Shown here one piece after another: positions 24,841-37,603 of a stretch of 64,000 nt of DNA. The notes beneath the pieces were generated by a model, which worked only from the letters and a program-made list of their open reading frames with translations, was not told the origin of the DNA and did no database searches. The number at the start of each line of letters is the position of its first letter. Within the stretch, counting starts at the first letter, position 1. Source of the DNA: Adiantum capillus-veneris (Eukaryota > Streptophyta > Polypodiopsida > Polypodiales > Pteridaceae); NCBI GenBank assembly GCA_014529385.2, contig CM043956.1, positions 62,488,120 through 62,552,119 on the forward strand, in the 5' to 3' direction. The position numbers were made by a program, and so were the translations under genes.

Positions 24841-26386
24841 TATTTATGATTTTTTTCTTGTGTCTCTCTGGTGGCAAGCCATTGTAACAACTTTCACTTG
24901 CATATGACCTATTGTATGCATGTTTCTTCTTTTTTACTCCTGTGTATATTCATAGTGTTTGATTATTTTTGGCTTCTTGAGATCTTGTCATATGCCACAC
25001 TTGTCGTAAAACCATTGGAATACTTCAAGTAAGCTATTAGGTTTTTGACCTCCTCCTCCATGTCTAGTGTGCTTGAAAAACTTGGTTCTTGGTTGGTAAT
25101 GGAACTTCTCCATACCCCCGGGGGATTCACTATTTGTAATAGGGGGATGTCACCTGTGTGCATCCAAATTAGAGAAACCCCCCTTTGTACGGTATCTAGC
25201 ATGCTAACCTACCCCCTTACATACGGACAAGATATAGACATTCTCGTAATGATCCATCCCCCCTCATACGAATTTTGTACATAATGTAATGGCCCACAGT
25301 TTTATGCATACCAGTAACATGACAATTTTAGAAGCGCATGCTTTTGTGAAAATACATGTTGAATTGCAAATGAACAAAAGTGTAGATTGTAGTGTGCTTT
25401 CATTTGAGAGAACAAACCACCATAAAAAGCAACAAATAAAATGAATATTGTATTAAAATAAACCAGTTGATTCAATGTAATTTTTCACAAAATAGACAAT
25501 ATTTCCCTTGTAAATTGATACAAGTATTAATCTCAAAACAAATGATGCTAGCCACCTACTTAGTAGGCTTCCCACATGGGATTCAAGGCACATATAAAAT
25601 GGATTGTTCTCTAAATAACAAATAATGGCATGCTTATAAACAATAATGAAACTTTACTTATCAAATCAAAACACATCACAAAACAACTCATTACAAGATT
25701 AAACTTTTTGAACAAAAAAATTATAGTTACTGCACCAACCTTAAATGATAGATCTTATGTCTATTATCAAATATTGAACAAACGATGAGGTCTTGATGGG
25801 TCTATGTTGATAAGATGGTACTACTAGGTCTATGTCGAAGACCATGAAGATGATGATGGGGTACTGATGGGTCTTGTCGATGATGATAAAGACGACGATG
25901 AGGTCATGTCATGTAAAAATGTTGGTCTTTTGACTTGTCTTGCTGAGAAAATGCTGGGCTGCTACTACTGGCTATTGTGGCAAAGAAAGTAAGCAACTAC
26001 AACATGCAATTGCAGCACGCTTCCTAGCTAGTAAAGACTAAACCGATGTACCCAAAAAGATTGCGCTATTGCTATTAGTATAAAAGGAAATGACAATATC
26101 ATGTTGACCATAAACTAGGAAACTACCATTGCCTCTGTCTTAGTTGGTAGGGTAGTTCTATCCACATGTGTATTTTGCCACTTGCAAGTTGTCAATCAAG
26201 ATGTGATCAGTCTTAGAGTGCAATGTGCATAGGTGTGATGAGTCTCTAGAGAAACGTTGTGACTCATGACTTGCAAGTGATGGCCGAAACATAGTGACTA
26301 AATGAAGAGACTAAGAGTCTGAGAGAAGGGTTTGATTGCAAGAAATGATCCTGCTTTGTTGTTGTGGATAAACTAGTATCCCAATG

Positions 26387-26434
<48 letters not shown>

Positions 26435-28824
26435 CACACAACCCACACAATCACTCTACTACAAGCTTCAATTGCTCCTCTTAGTCTCAAGAAGCCTCCC
26501 CCTTGCACCTATCGATGATCCACCTCTCCCTAACAGCTTGTAAGAGATTTTCAATGAGCATATATGGCTCCCTTATAAAAGTCAATAAATATTTATTTAT
26601 TTAAATAGCCTTAGAAATATTAAAATTTTGATGAGTTTGGACCCTCGTCGTCTATTTAGAATATGTTTGCTCAGGCTGTGTTTAGACAGATGTGGCGACA
26701 AAGAGGGGAAAAGGGCATGCTTTCTTGGTGTTGGATGCTAAGTAAGTTGAGGTCCAATGCAAGGACGGTTACTTCATGTGTGTGCATGTTCTCTATTGAG
26801 TAGCATGACAAAGTGCAACTAATGCTTGCACCAACTTCAAATTGTTGCGCATAATGCAACTTCTTACTAGGCTTCCACAAACAAGCAATTGGAGTAGAGT
26901 GATAAAGCACATCAACTTTTGTTGCTAATTTCTATCCAAACGCATTCAATAGAATATCTAATGAGGACATACAAGATGTTTTCTACATAGTCACATGCAC
27001 TAAAACATCATAAGTGCGGTTAAGTGTCTACATATCCTACTCCCAATGGCCTCTTTTAGACTTACACATGACCGATGTCACGAGTTTACAAATCAACTTT
27101 GTCTTGGAGCTTGCTATATCAACAAAACAACCTCTACTTTACAATCCAAAACTTTTGCTTAGAAGAAATCTTACGCATAGATTACACCAAATGAAAGTGA
27201 TTACACCTAAAGAGCACCAAGCAAACGTTGAATCTTGACATGTCTGGCATTGTCACAGAAATTCCAAAAAGCAACATACAAACATTTGACATAAAACTTT
27301 CAAAAAAGAAACATACAAACATTATGTAATAATTCAAAAGAGTTGGAAACAATGCATTCACCAATATGTCTTTGAAATATCAATGACAAATATAAAGACT
27401 CACAATTAGGCTATGATTGAGTTGAAGACTTTCAAACTCCAGAGGCTCTGTGGATGTAGCATGCGGAGAAGGCTCCAAATCTAAGGAGGCAGCATGTCTT
27501 GACTCCTGAGCTCTCGTGAGACGCAGTAGGCCGAACCAGGCTGCAATGCAGATCAAGTTTCAACCAGGTTGGAGTTAGACAGAGTGTGACACCGCAGCTC
27601 TCAACCAGGTCGTGAGGACTCATGACTCGAACTCAGCAGACAAACTCAAATGTGCACATCAGCGCCAGCAGGTCAAGACTCGGGACTTTGGAGCTAAGAG
27701 CACTGTAGGCCACAGTGACGATGACACATTGCTTATTAGTGATGACTGACAAGATGCACGCTGAAGCTTGAGACGAAGAGCGTGATAATTTGTCAAAACA
27801 AAAGTGTATTGGCCCTTTAGGCCCTAAGGGTTGTATATGCATTCAAACTTTGAATGGCCATGGAGTCATGGACAAACCCCACTGTCTAAACTTCAAACTT
27901 CAAAGGTCGAATGATGAATCTTCATAACGAAATAAAAATTAGGGGTTATTACCTTCAAATTTCAAAAACTCCCAAAATACCCTTGTATCTAGTTCGGTTT
28001 GATTGTTCATGATTCCCTAATTTTTATTCTTTTTTAACAGTTGAGATTCGTTTTTGAGTACTTAGCATGTAATTTGTCACAAATTACCTCCCAAAAAAGG
28101 TATTTCATCTCCAAAGCCTACGTAACCACCTCATATTCTAGTTTTAGTATCTTATATTGATAGACAATCAGTCTTCTTATTATGAAAAGATACAAATTTT
28201 TTTATATTTGGAAAAATATACTCTCACAACCAGGGAAAATTTGAAGGGCATTTTGGGAATTTATGACAAAACATGGGGGGTATTTTTGAAATTTTTGAAA
28301 TTTGAGAAGTATTCAAGGAATTCCCACAAATTAGAAGGGTATTTTGGTAATTTTCCTAAAAATTATCATTAAACTATAAATCATCACAAATTTTCCCCAT
28401 AAATCGTCACAATATCTATAGTTCACTTTGATGCCAATTTTTGAAGGGCAATTGGATGGCTAGCCCTTAAAATTTCCAAGGGTTTTTCATTTAAACAATT
28501 GAAGGTCCCACTTTTATTAATATCTAAACATACTTGCACATACATACATGGTTCTTTATTTTGAAAATAAAACACCCCACCATGCTGATGATGGCTACAC
28601 AAAACATCAAGCATTGGCAAAAGTGGTTAGCTAAGAGAGCATAAGGCTTATACCCCTTCCCTTATACACCCCTCCCCTTATAACACCCCCCTCCCCCCTA
28701 CATACGGCATGAGCATGAGATAATAGGGGGCCACCCCTATTGTACACGCTTATGTACAACCTCCAAAAAAAACCTGTTGTGCACTCACGTGGTACCATAC
28801 GAAATACACAATGAATCCCATGGG
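24841..28824. other. Unassigned intergenic DNA
   Basis: AT-rich, with short open frames only. It includes a (TC)n tract at 26,388-26,432 and a C-rich patch at about 28,660-28,760. Near 28,225-28,345 are loosely repeated gggcattttgggaattt-like words. No gene, RNA or element end was recognised. Confidence 0.5.
26388..26432. repeat. (TC)n microsatellite
   Basis: About 45 bases of uninterrupted TC repeat followed by CACACA. Confidence 0.95.
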
Positions 28825-29486
28825 TCCATACCTTGAGTGGAGCAAATTGACAAGCTTCCATATTTCTTTATAAACCAAGGAGTGTTATTGTAGATAATAT
28901 GCTACACAGAAAAAAAAAATCATTTAGCCAATTATGCAAAAGTGTTCAAGTAAATTAGCAACTCATAATTAACAAGGATTACCATGTAGTGTATGAAGTG
29001 CATTGAGGTCCAAAAAAAATTCATAGCTTTCTTAGATCTATTCAAGTCTTTCTTGAAGTTGGAGATGTCATTCTTTCCCCAATGACTTTTATCACAATAA
29101 GAGAAAACTACATCCAATGCTTCCCACACTTTTTCCTTCTAATTTCTCGCTATGCCATCAAGTCCATGGTCCTGCATAGCATTATGTAGGGCATTGGTTG
29201 TGCCGGAATCCCCCCATGAAGTCCTGTATCTAACAATACACTTTATGACAGTTTTTGTGGTTGATAAAGGTTGTAGTTTCTATGCAAACCCTACGTAAAG
29301 GTGCACAATATTCTGAGAATAATTCTAATAAGTGCATGCAATGTGCATAGGTGGACATTTGAGAAGGAGATATCTAAAATTGCTTTGTTTTTTTGGATCT
29401 TTAGATTGTACCCACCACATGAGAAAACATGCTTTAAATAGGTAACTTTGATAAAAATGATACTAAATAGTGAAGGCATTGAAAAA
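28825..29486 (-). repeat. Unclassified dispersed repeat, copy 2
   Basis: About 660 bp, same orientation as copy 1 (22,966-23,769), with shared outer edges but a shorter middle. The minus-strand stretch 28,932-29,129 keeps EALDVV, GKNDISNFKK and YELLIY in register with copy 1, with several conservative replacements. It abuts the truncated copia fragment at 29,487, so one of the two was broken by the other or by a deletion. Confidence 0.75.
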
Positions 29487-32064
29487 TGTGATCTCCCCTT
29501 GGGATAAAACAAGCCAAGATGTAAAGTGCCACTAAGGTAGCAGAAAATCCTCTTGACAGCATGCCAATGCTTACACCCTGGGCTATGCATAAATTTGCTG
29601 ACCTGTGAGACTACAAACTAAATATCTAGCCTCGTGTTGCATACATAATGAGGCATCCAACAACACTTTGGTAAAGAGTGACATCAACCGGATCGCCAGC
29701 ATCATGTAGACTCAACTAAAACCTGTTTCCATGGGAGTGGCAATAGGTTTGCAATCCTCAAGTCCAAAATTACATAGCAATGTCTATATGTAACTTTTCT
29801 GACACAAGGCAACCACCATCACACTGCTTAAACTATATGCCCAAATAATGATTCAACAGCCCCAAATCTTTCATCTTGAAAGTAGCATTCAAATCAGCCT
29901 TAAATTCAGAAAATGTGCCTCATTGGAATTTGGGACCAATGAAAAGAAAATCATCCACATAAAGAACAACAATGAGAAGTACATCGCCCTCACGCTTGAC
30001 ATACAATGTGCTTTCTATTGGACTGTTACAAAAGCCTCGTTTGACCAAATGAGTGTTGGCTTTCTCATACCAAGCACAAGGAGATTGCTTCAACCCATAC
30101 AAAGCCTTCTTACATCTACACACTTTGTCCTCGTGTCCTTTCTTGACAAAATCACGAGGCTGTGTTACATAAATTTCCTCAAATATGTCACCATTCAAGA
30201 AAGTAGTAACAATGTCTAATTCATGTACATCCCAACCAAAATGAGCTACCAACAAGTCGAGCCTTATGGAGATCAACCTCACCATCCGGCTTGCGTTTCA
30301 ACTTGTAAACCCACTTTGTACCAATGGCCATTTTGCCAGGAGGCAAATAAATAAAGTCCATGTGTCATTTTCTATAAGTGCATCATATTCTGATTGCATG
30401 GCAGCCATCCAATTTTTTGAATTCTGTGTTTCATTAAAAGAGAGAGGTTCCTCAACATCATGTAAGCTAGACACATCCAAAGCATAACAATTTGATGCAT
30501 AAGATGAATGGGTAGAGCCTGAACGAGTACGACTAAACAAAGGTGGATCCAATTTACTGTCACGCAATGTATGCACCAACTATTTTGGCATACCTCTAGC
30601 CTGCTCATTTCAGCCCTTTCCTCATCAAGTACATCATGTACATCTGCATCAGTAATAGGCTAATCTATAACATTTTTGAAAACCCCCATAGGTTGTACAT
30701 TTGCCTCATTGGAATTTACATTCAAACTTCCATCACTGAAAAGAGGCAACAAAGTGTCATAAATGTCTTGTGAGCTTACATTATTGTCTCCAGTACATGA
30801 CAGCAAGGACTGAACATAATCTTCCACAAACACTACATCCCATGAAACCAAAATACGCTTTGTTTGTGGATGATACAACCTGTAACCTTTGCTTTCAACA
30901 CTATAACCAACAAAAATACATTTGACAACCTTATCATCCAATTTTCTACGTTGTGTTTGTGGCATTAAAGCGTATGCCAAACAGCCAAAAACACGCATGT
31001 GCTCAATAGAAGGCTTTATATCATGCCATGCTTCATATGGAGTAATAGACTGCAAAGTTTTCGTCGGACACATGCTAAGTACATAAGTGGCACACATGAT
31101 GGCCTCAAGCCAAAAAGAATGCGGCAAAGCTTGACTTTTGACCATACATCATGCCATTTCTGTAAGTGACCTGTTTTTCCTCTCAGCAGCACCATTTTTT
31201 TGAGGTGTATAAGGAACTGTACATTGGTGTTTTATCCCACGACTAGCCAGAAATGCATTAAATTCATGAGACATATACTCCCCCCTCGATAGGAACGGAG
31301 GGTGCCCATAGTACATTTTGATACATTTTCAACCATAGCCAGCGATTGTTTGAAGCATATAAAAACTTCGGACTTTGCTTTAAGTGGAAATACCCATGCA
31401 TGCCTGGAGTAATCATCAATGAAAGTCATGAAGTAAAGGTAATTGCCCAAGGACGTAGTTTGCATGGGCCCACAAACATCACTATGCACAAGCTGCAACC
31501 TGCATGTGGCCCTAACTGAACCATCCTTTGGAAACTTCGAACGCTGCATCTTACCCAAAATATAGCCTTCACAAACATGTTTGACAGGTGCTTCAAGAGG
31601 CGGAAAAGAAGCAACCATATCAAATTTCTGCAAATGCAGCAAACTGAAAAAATTCAGATGCCCAAAACGTGCATGCCACAGTTTTGCATCTGAAATATCC
31701 CTTGAATCAGCAATTGCATTTGCAAAATTTTGTCCACACTTGTCATACAAAGTAAGCTTATACAGCCCACGGCACAAAAGGCCGGATGCAACAATTTTAT
31801 CACCAAAACTGAGATCATAAATTGTACATCTGTCATCCACAAATTTGACTACAAGTCCAAGTCTAGCAAGTGCGGATACAGACAAAAGATTATTCTTGAT
31901 CCCAGGTACATAAAGTGCATCAACAAGTGTGAAGGAACTACCATTTGCAGCAATAAGCACAATCTTTCCAACTCCTTGAATCGGATAAGAGGCATTGTTG
32001 GCACAAGTGACTGAATTCCCATGAGGGACAGACTCAAGAAAGGTGAACAATTCACGATGTGAGG
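29487..32064 (-). mobile_element. Ty1/copia fragment, minus orientation
   Basis: Parts of a copia polyprotein in minus-strand order: GAG-pre-integrase (LWHARFGHLNFFSLLHLQ near 31,640-31,690), integrase core (FIDDYSRHAWVFPLK near 31,390-31,440, and about 30,660-31,145), the linker, and RT (ATFLNGDIFEE-type region and VVLYVDDFL near 29,950) ending near 29,500 at GLFYPKG. Its upstream part, including protease, lies beyond the nested chromovirus at 39,424-39,612. No LTR remains at this end. It is a fossil with many breaks, older than the chromovirus that splits it. Confidence 0.88.
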
Positions 32065-33439
32065 TGTAACGGAAATAGCCTATGAGCTTTGAGAGTAGCA
32101 GAATTAAGAAATTAGATGAAGCACTTTTGTGAGATTACTTTGTGAGCATAGCGGGTGAACTTAATTCATGGTAGCAACATAAACATGGTGAGTTAGTTAA
32201 CTTGGCATAAGCAATACTTTTGCAAGAGAGAGAGTTTAGAGAACATGACAATAGTTGAGGACCGGATTCATATGGAGCCGGTCCCCCCTCCAATAGGCAT
32301 TTGTATTATAGTTTCTCCCATCAAGACAGACTTGGTACAATACAATCTTTGTGTTCCTTGTGACCTAGGTGATGCAATGAAGATGGAAAGCTTCATGCAT
32401 CACAAGCATAACATAAACTTTGTAGAAAGCATTAACTATCCCAAGCCTTAGTCCCAAGGCCTCAAACACCTTCAAAGGTGGAGAGAGCTAAAGGGGAATG
32501 AGGATAGGGAAGAGGAAGAAGAAACATTCCATAGGAGAAAGAAATAGTTCCTCACTTATCATCACTCTTCTTCCTAGCATACATAATAGCATATTAATGA
32601 AGATGGAGAAGATGGCAAGTTTAAGCATTGAAGCATGGCTCTTGGTTGGATTTTCATTCCATAGCCAAGAGTGTTGGTGTAGGCTCTCACTTCTCACAAG
32701 CTTGGAGAAGGAGGTGGAGTTCCTCAACTTTCACCAAGTGAGAATGGTCCACAAAATGAGTGTGTGTGTGGTGTATATCCCCCTATCATCCCCCTTGCTT
32801 GCTTGGGGCAAGTTGCAACTTTTCCACATGCTGCAAGCTCATTGGACTCCTCTCCCCCTAGCCAATCCCATGCAGCTTGCAGTCAAGTACATGGGTAGTC
32901 TTTTAACAAGTGTCCTCCTTACCCCTGAGAAAGAGAGAGAGAGAGAGAGATCTTGAAAATATCTAGATATTTGTTGGATGGAACTAGAAGCTCATTGGAC
33001 CCCTCTTTAGCCCAACCAATAGCATTCAAGCACACCGTGTGGTTAAGCATAGGGAGAGTCTGACATGTGTCCCATGTGCCTTTTGAGAAAAGGGGTGCCC
33101 TTTGGGTGAGTGGAAGATTAAGTCAAAGATTCCCCTAACTTTGGGACTTTCATGCATAGGAAGCTTCTCAAGCAACTTCCTCATTAAGTTTGTAGGGTCT
33201 CTTTTTGACTCAAGCACCTTACCCCCCATGCATAGGAAGCTTCTCAAGCAACTTCCTCATTAAGTTTGTAGGGTCTCTTTTTGACTCAAGCACTTTACCC
33301 CCCATGCATAGGAAGCTTCTCAAGCACCTTCCTCATTAAGTATGACAAGTACCTCAAGTACCTTAGTCATCAAGCATGACAAGCACCTTAGGTGGAGTTC
33401 CCACCTCAAGCTCAGCCCTAGCTTGCCTAAGGTCAAAGG
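32065..33439 (-). repeat. Partial 3' LTR of the nested chromovirus
   Basis: It matches 37,604-39,049 closely and starts TGTAACGG after the TGAGG duplication. It has one copy fewer of the 78-bp tandem unit (about 33,160-33,345). A 60-bp-type tandem repeat (cctcaagctcagccctagct) follows at about 33,389-33,510 at the junction with internal sequence. Confidence 0.85.
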
Positions 33440-36400
33440 CAAGTTTAGGTCGGGTTCCCACCTCAAGCTCAACCCTAGCTTGCCTAAGGTCAAAGGTAAG
33501 TTTAGGTTGGGTTCCTCTATGGGGAAAGTACCGTTTGAGGTTAAAGAGTATGCGGTACTTCTATCATTGAGAACATGGATCTACTTCCATGACATAGGCT
33601 TTTAGTAGATCAAGAATTGTTAGATTAATTATTTCACTTCGGTCATCCATTTGTGGATGATAGGTCGAAAGAGAATTTAATCTACTTCCTAGATTCTCAA
33701 AGAGACCCTTCTAGAAATTACTGGTCATTCTAGGATCTTTGTCCGACACTATGGGTGTTGGAAAGCCATGAGGCTTGAAAATTTGAGATCTGAAGAGGGT
33801 TGCCATTTGATGTACCTTAATAGTATTTTTGACAAGCATAGAGTGTGTTTTCTTGTTAAGCCTGTTGACTAAAACAATCCAAGTTGCTTCCCTCGATCAC
33901 ATTTCAACTTTTGGTATACCACGCATTTTGAAACATACGCTTGTATGTTTACTTTTCATGGTAGACCAATAGAAATACATTTCTACTCCTCAAAAAGTAG
34001 ACTATGGAATTCATACATGACTTTCTTATTGTATGGGTGATTACCACATAGCATATTTCCGTTTGGAAGATAACCATCCTTCAAGGTGAATGGTTCTCTT
34101 TTTCTTCCCTGATGTAAAGGCCGTAATTAAAACTTAAAGTCTCGGTCAGTAGCATACTCATCTATCATAAAAGATAGATCGTTGTGAGTTGCTATAGACA
34201 TCATATTTACCCTTGGTCGTTGTGAAAGTGCATCGACCACTTGATTGTGCTTGCCAACAATGTGAGCAATATGAAATTTAAATTGCAAAAGAAAATTTGC
34301 CCACCTCATTTGTTTGTCGGAGAGCTTGGTTTGCATCATGAAGTTCTTGAGGCTTTGTGATCCATTCGTAGGATGAATGGAGTCCCCAAGAGATAGTGTT
34401 TCCACGTGTTTAGGGCATATAGAATAGCTAGTAGCTCTTTTTCGTATTTGCCCAATACTCACTTATCAAAGTTGAGTCTTTGACTCTCATATGCTATGGC
34501 ATGCCCTTCTTGAAGAAAAATAGCTCCAAGTCAATTACCACAAGCATCACATTGGGCCTCAAATGGCTTTGAGAGATCTAGTAGTATGAGCACACATTGA
34601 GAGATAAGATTCTCCTTAAGCTTCTTCACAAGCTTCTTGCACTTTTGCAGTCCATGAATACCTAACTTTCTTTTTTGTGAAGTCATGTAATGGGCCTATT
34701 ATTAACGAAATTTTTTCTATGAAGCATCTATACTATGCACACATACCTATGAAGCTTCGTACTACCTGTAGATTCCTTGGATTAGGCCATCCTTTTATTG
34801 TCTCTAACTTTGTTGGATCCATACGGGTGCCATTGTTAGAGATAATGTGACCTAAATATTGAGTCTCTTGTAGGAAAAATTCACTTTTCTTTTGTTTAAT
34901 GAAAAGCTTATTCTCTCTCACAACTCGAAAGATTACCTGGAGGTGTCGCTTGTACTCCTCAAGAGAATTTGAATGGCTTGAAGATTTTTGTCCATCATGA
35001 GTTTAAATGCGTCTGGAGCATTTGTCAGACCAAAACTTGTAAATTATCAACTAGATCTTCTACCCGCGGCATGGGAAATCTATTTTTGATAGTGATCTTA
35101 TTTAGTGCTCTATAGTCGACACACATGTGATATGTGTCGTATTTCTTTTGCACTAAAAGCAATGGTGAACAAAATGGAGAGGAGCTAGACCTCACCATCC
35201 TCTGTTTCACCAATTCATGCACTTGCCTCATGATCTCCTCTTGTTGAGCTTGTGAAACTCGATAAGGAGGCTTGTTAGGCGGTGAGCTTCTTGGTGGAGC
35301 TCAATTGCATGGTCATCATCCCTCATTTTAGAGGTAGCTCACTAGGGATGTCATCAATGAAAACATCTTGGAATCCATTTAGGAAATTAGACAACTCTAA
35401 TTCCTCTTGATTCCCTTTATTGCAGGGATATGGTGTTCCCCAACTCATTAGCATCTATATACATGCTCTCTTCCCTGTAGGTGAAGTAGATTCTCCTTTT
35501 AGGGAGCTTCATGTTGGAAGCCATGTGGTTAAACCATGGTGCCCCAATGATAAAATTCTCGTGTTTGAGAAGGGAGATGAAGAAATATTTTTTGTCCACA
35601 TAGCTTTGGACATGAAGCCTTAATTTTCCAATTAAGGAATTAATTGAGACGTCTTGTCCCTTGATAGCTCCATTGGCTTTCAATGCATCTCCCATCTCGT
35701 GGGCTTGTATGCCTAGATTAGTGGTCAACTCCGCGGATATGAAGTTGTGAGTTAAACAAAATAAAGGCATCATGCTCTTGCATCTTCCCCCAAGCATAGG
35801 AAAGGAGAAATCCTTGGCAATGAGCTCTTTTGGAGCTTCAAACATAGAGGCTCTAGAAGTCTCATTGCTATGGGCAATTCTCCTGGGGCAAGGACGATAG
35901 CCATGGCCTTGCTTCTCACACTTAAAACATTTGTGGTCCTTACAAAAAGCTTCTAGCTCTTTAGGAGAGAGTTTATATTTGCCTTTGTAAACTCCTTTCT
36001 CCTTGGATCAATTGTTGTTGTTGTTGGAATAGCTTTGGTAAGAATTTTGGGCATTGGTTTTCCTCTTGGCATCACTTTTGTCTTTATTTTCCATGGGTTT
36101 GACATTCCGTCTAGCCCCTTGTTGGAAATTGATGCGCAAAGCAACCATGGTGTGGTGGATTACTTCGGTGATAGAACCAGGCCATTAAGAGTTGACATAC
36201 TTGGCCATCTCTTTGGGTAATCCCGCACAGAATTGTTGCTTTTGCTCGACAAAGTCTATCTTTTGAAAGACAATAGCCTTGAGATATAAATCCCAAAACT
36301 TGTTCACATATTTGTAGATAGACTCATGAGAGAGAAGCCTCAAACTCCACCATTCGGTGAGCACTTTGTCCTTTGCATCATTTGCAAGGAATTGATTCAT

Positions 36401-37590
36401 GATGCAAACTCGTAGAGTTTTCCATGTCTTTGGGGCTTTTCCGTTTCCACGAAGGCTAGCCCACCATTGATGAGCCGATTTTTGGAAGTGCATAGCTACA
36501 TGGCGTAGCTTGGAGGACTCCATGAAGCCCTCGTCTCCAAAGGCCGCATCAAATTGTTGGATGAAGGCCAATACTTTGTCGATAGCACCAAAGGTGCCAT
36601 CATAGGTGAGAAAATAGATACTCTTTCCTCCCTCTTTGAACTTCTTTAGCTTTTGTTACCTTCGCCATGTAGAGAAATATTTGCGATGTCCTCCCCTCTT
36701 GTATTCTCTACGAGAATAGCCATAGCTTTCATTGGTAGAGGAGGAAGCTGAAGAAGAAGGAGAAGAGGGTTCCTCTTTCTTACTCTTTTCTTCCTTTGTT
36801 TCTTCTCTTCCCTTTTGGAGTGACGAGGAGAAAGAATATGGGTTAACCGTTTCCTCTTGGGAGGAGTTGGCGATCGTTTAGTCCGCCTTCTTCGTGTGGA
36901 GGAATTGAGGGATTCATTAATTTCTTGATCTTTGGATTCCTCCTCTCGTATGGGAGAGAGTCTTCTTTTGGGGGTCTCATCAAGAGGCCTCCTAAGCTCT
37001 CTCTCCTCTTGGCGAGGAAAGGAAGGAAATCCCATAAGCACGAAGTTGTTGAGTAACTTGGGCTTGCAAAGCAGGGTTGCCCATAGCTTGTTGCAACCTA
37101 GTGACAAGATAATTAACAAACATGGGGGCATCATCATTAGCACCTTCATGTGCAAAATCAAAGTTGTCAATGTTCATTCTACTCTCTTGGTTATTGGCAG
37201 CCATGTTAATTAAACTTATGTGTTTACTTAGTGTATGCTTTGGCAATTCAAAACCTTAGTTGCTACTCCTCTTAGCCTTTGAAAATAGGCACTTAAGTAT
37301 ATACACCCACGGCTCGAATTGGTTAATTATAGAGAGTAGTGGAGTGAGTCTAACATAGCGAAGTTGCCGAGGGATAGCTCCTTTCAGCTCAATAATGGTA
37401 AAGCCGTAGGCAAGTCTAAAAAGACTTATTAAAACCAAAGCTCCCAAGGTGTGCACCATATCCCACATAGTGGGATCAACAAAACCGATAATAAATCCCA
37501 GTCCCACTTACCCTAATACAATTAACAAAATCAACCATTAATAGGCTACTTACGGACCTCCCTTCTTAAGCAAGAAAAGAGAAACCAAAT

Positions 37591-37602
37591 GCTCTGATAC
37601 CA
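37591..37602 (-). other. Primer-binding site of the nested chromovirus
   Basis: The complement reads TGGTATCAGAGC, one base inside the 5' LTR end, matching initiator Met-tRNA as in the element at 50,077. Confidence 0.9.
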
Positions 37603-37603
37603 A

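Noticed and set aside
30266-32014. Plus-strand frames opposite the copia fragment
   Set aside because: They are antisense shadows with no domain content.
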